Shown here: positions 21,302 to 21,832 of the stretch, one piece after another
Layout of the letters: each line of letters opens with the position of its first letter
Numbering within the stretch: position 1 is the stretch's first letter
From: an uncultured Oscillospiraceae bacterium
GTDB lineage: Bacteria > Bacillota > Clostridia > Oscillospirales > Oscillospiraceae
DNA length: 21,832 nt
Reading direction: 5' to 3'
NCBI GenBank assembly: GCA_910588135.1
Contig: CAJUOT010000039.1
Span: 2,076 to 23,907, forward strand
The notes under the pieces: model-generated
The model's input: the letters and a program-made list of their open reading frames with translations, nothing else
Told to the model about the DNA's origin: nothing
Databases searched by the model: none
Program-made: the position numbers and the translations under genes

Positions 21302-21832
21302 TCAGATTTTCCACTCAAATGACACACAGTCAGCGGTGGCGTGGACCTGGGAGAGAATGATGTCGGCTACCTGCCGCCGGTCGTCAAAGTCGATGTTGTC
21401 CCAGTTGCCCAGGTGGGCGGACAGGAACTCGATCTTTTGCGGGGAAACGCTTTCAGCGTTCAGCGCGGCGATCTCCTTAATCAGCCCTTGACGGCGGGTG
21501 TCCAGCTCCTCGATCTTCCCGTTGGCGTAGGACATCAGGACCGCGCTGGCCCCCGTCAGGGTGTTCAGCAGCTTCTCAATCTCGTCCTCCACCTGGGCCA
21601 GCTCTACATTTAAGGCGGTCAGCTTGGGGTTGACCGTCTCGGCCTTGGCGGTCAGGGTTTGGAACTCGGACAGCTTTTGCACCATAGCCTCATAGACGAA
21701 CTGTTCAAACTCCGGCGTCCGAAGCGTCCCGCAGCCCTCGCAGCTCATGTTGTCCGCCCGCTTGGTACAGCGGAGATATTGGGTCCCCGCCCGGTTGCCC
21801 AGGCTTTTCAGCGCCCGCCCACAGTGGCCGCA
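21302..21832 (-). CDS. C-terminal part of a large serine recombinase, 5' end beyond window
   Basis: 177 codons, open to the window edge. It begins inside the recombinase zinc ribbon (CGHC at the edge, a later YLRC, then SCEGCG) and continues into the coiled-coil region (KLSEFQTLTAKAETVNPKL...EIEKLLNTL...KIEELDTRRQGLIKEIAAL), ending in the DDRRQVADIILSQVHATADCVSFEWKI tail usual for transposon recombinases of gut Clostridia. It faces away from, and is on the opposite strand to, the truncated N-terminal recombinase 46 nt away. Such genes sit at the very end of their element, so an element border is probably between 21240 and 21302. Confidence 0.85.
   Translation of the reverse strand, partial: CGHCGRALKSLGNRAGTQYLRCTKRADNMSCEGCGTLRTPEFEQFVYEAMVQKLSEFQTLTAKAETVNPKLTALNVELAQVEDEIEKLLNTLTGASAVLMSYANGKIEELDTRRQGLIKEIAALNAESVSPQKIEFLSAHLGNWDNIDFDDRRQVADIILSQVHATADCVSFEWKI

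Noticed and set aside
1..21832. CRISPR arrays, rRNA genes and insertion sequences
   Set aside because: No regularly spaced repeats, rRNA sequence or transposase frames with inverted ends were seen; only recombinase fragments near the right edge.

Overview
The window (about 21.8 kb, GC-rich) looks like chromosomal DNA of an endospore-forming, GC-rich Clostridia member, probably Oscillospiraceae (Flavonifractor/Lawsonibacter-like). The reasons are the Firmicutes-type ylxM-ffh-rpsP-khpA and rimM-trmD genes, a YmfF/YmfH peptidase pair, small CotF-type coat proteins, a VanR-like two-component/ABC module, and recombinase debris typical of gut Clostridia. The taxonomic placement is inference, not a search result.

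Layout. Positions 1-3.5 kb (minus strand): an M16 peptidase pair (ymfF, then the 3'-truncated ymfH) with its own promoter, and upstream of it cysK with a near-consensus promoter. The cysK stop codon lies inside a 23-bp perfect hairpin. Positions 3.7-6.3 kb (plus): ylxM, ffh, a 67-aa zinc-ribbon protein, rpsP and khpA, closed by a bidirectional terminator. Positions 6.45-10.3 kb (minus): a response regulator, then ABC ATPase, permease, three very small membrane-type proteins and a histidine kinase. Three direct half-sites at exact 11-nt spacing lie upstream of the ABC genes, suggesting that the regulator controls the transporter. Positions 10.3-10.8 kb (minus): two small spore-coat (CotF-like) genes behind a sigma-E/K-like promoter. 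Positions 10.9-13.8 kb (minus): a three-gene cluster of two alpha/beta hydrolases and an ATP-grasp ligase, of unknown product.

Positions 14.0-19.6 kb (plus): tRNA-Thr(CGT) with promoter and terminator, a MalY/PatB-type aminotransferase, rimM, an unusual trmD fused to a GNAT acetyltransferase domain, a DegV protein with its own strong promoter, a small methyltransferase, and rsmA. Positions 19.6-20.4 kb: an amidase-SH3 protein whose ribosome-binding site is buried in the 3' arm of a terminator-like hairpin. Positions 20.6-21.8 kb: tRNA-Pro(GGG), followed by mobile-element remains: the 3' end of a tyrosine integrase, a 44-codon start of a large serine recombinase, and the C-terminal part of a second large serine recombinase running off the window edge.

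How it fits together. The housekeeping core concerns ribosome and tRNA maturation and protein targeting. In many Firmicutes rpsP-khpA and rimM-trmD are adjacent; here they are about 9.1 kb apart with regulatory, sporulation and small-molecule genes between. The items most worth a second look are the TrmD-GNAT fusion, the hydrolase/hydrolase/ATP-grasp cluster, the small membrane peptides in the ABC/kinase operon, the hairpin-buried amidase start, the G11 run inside ffh, and the nested recombinase remains at tRNA-Pro.
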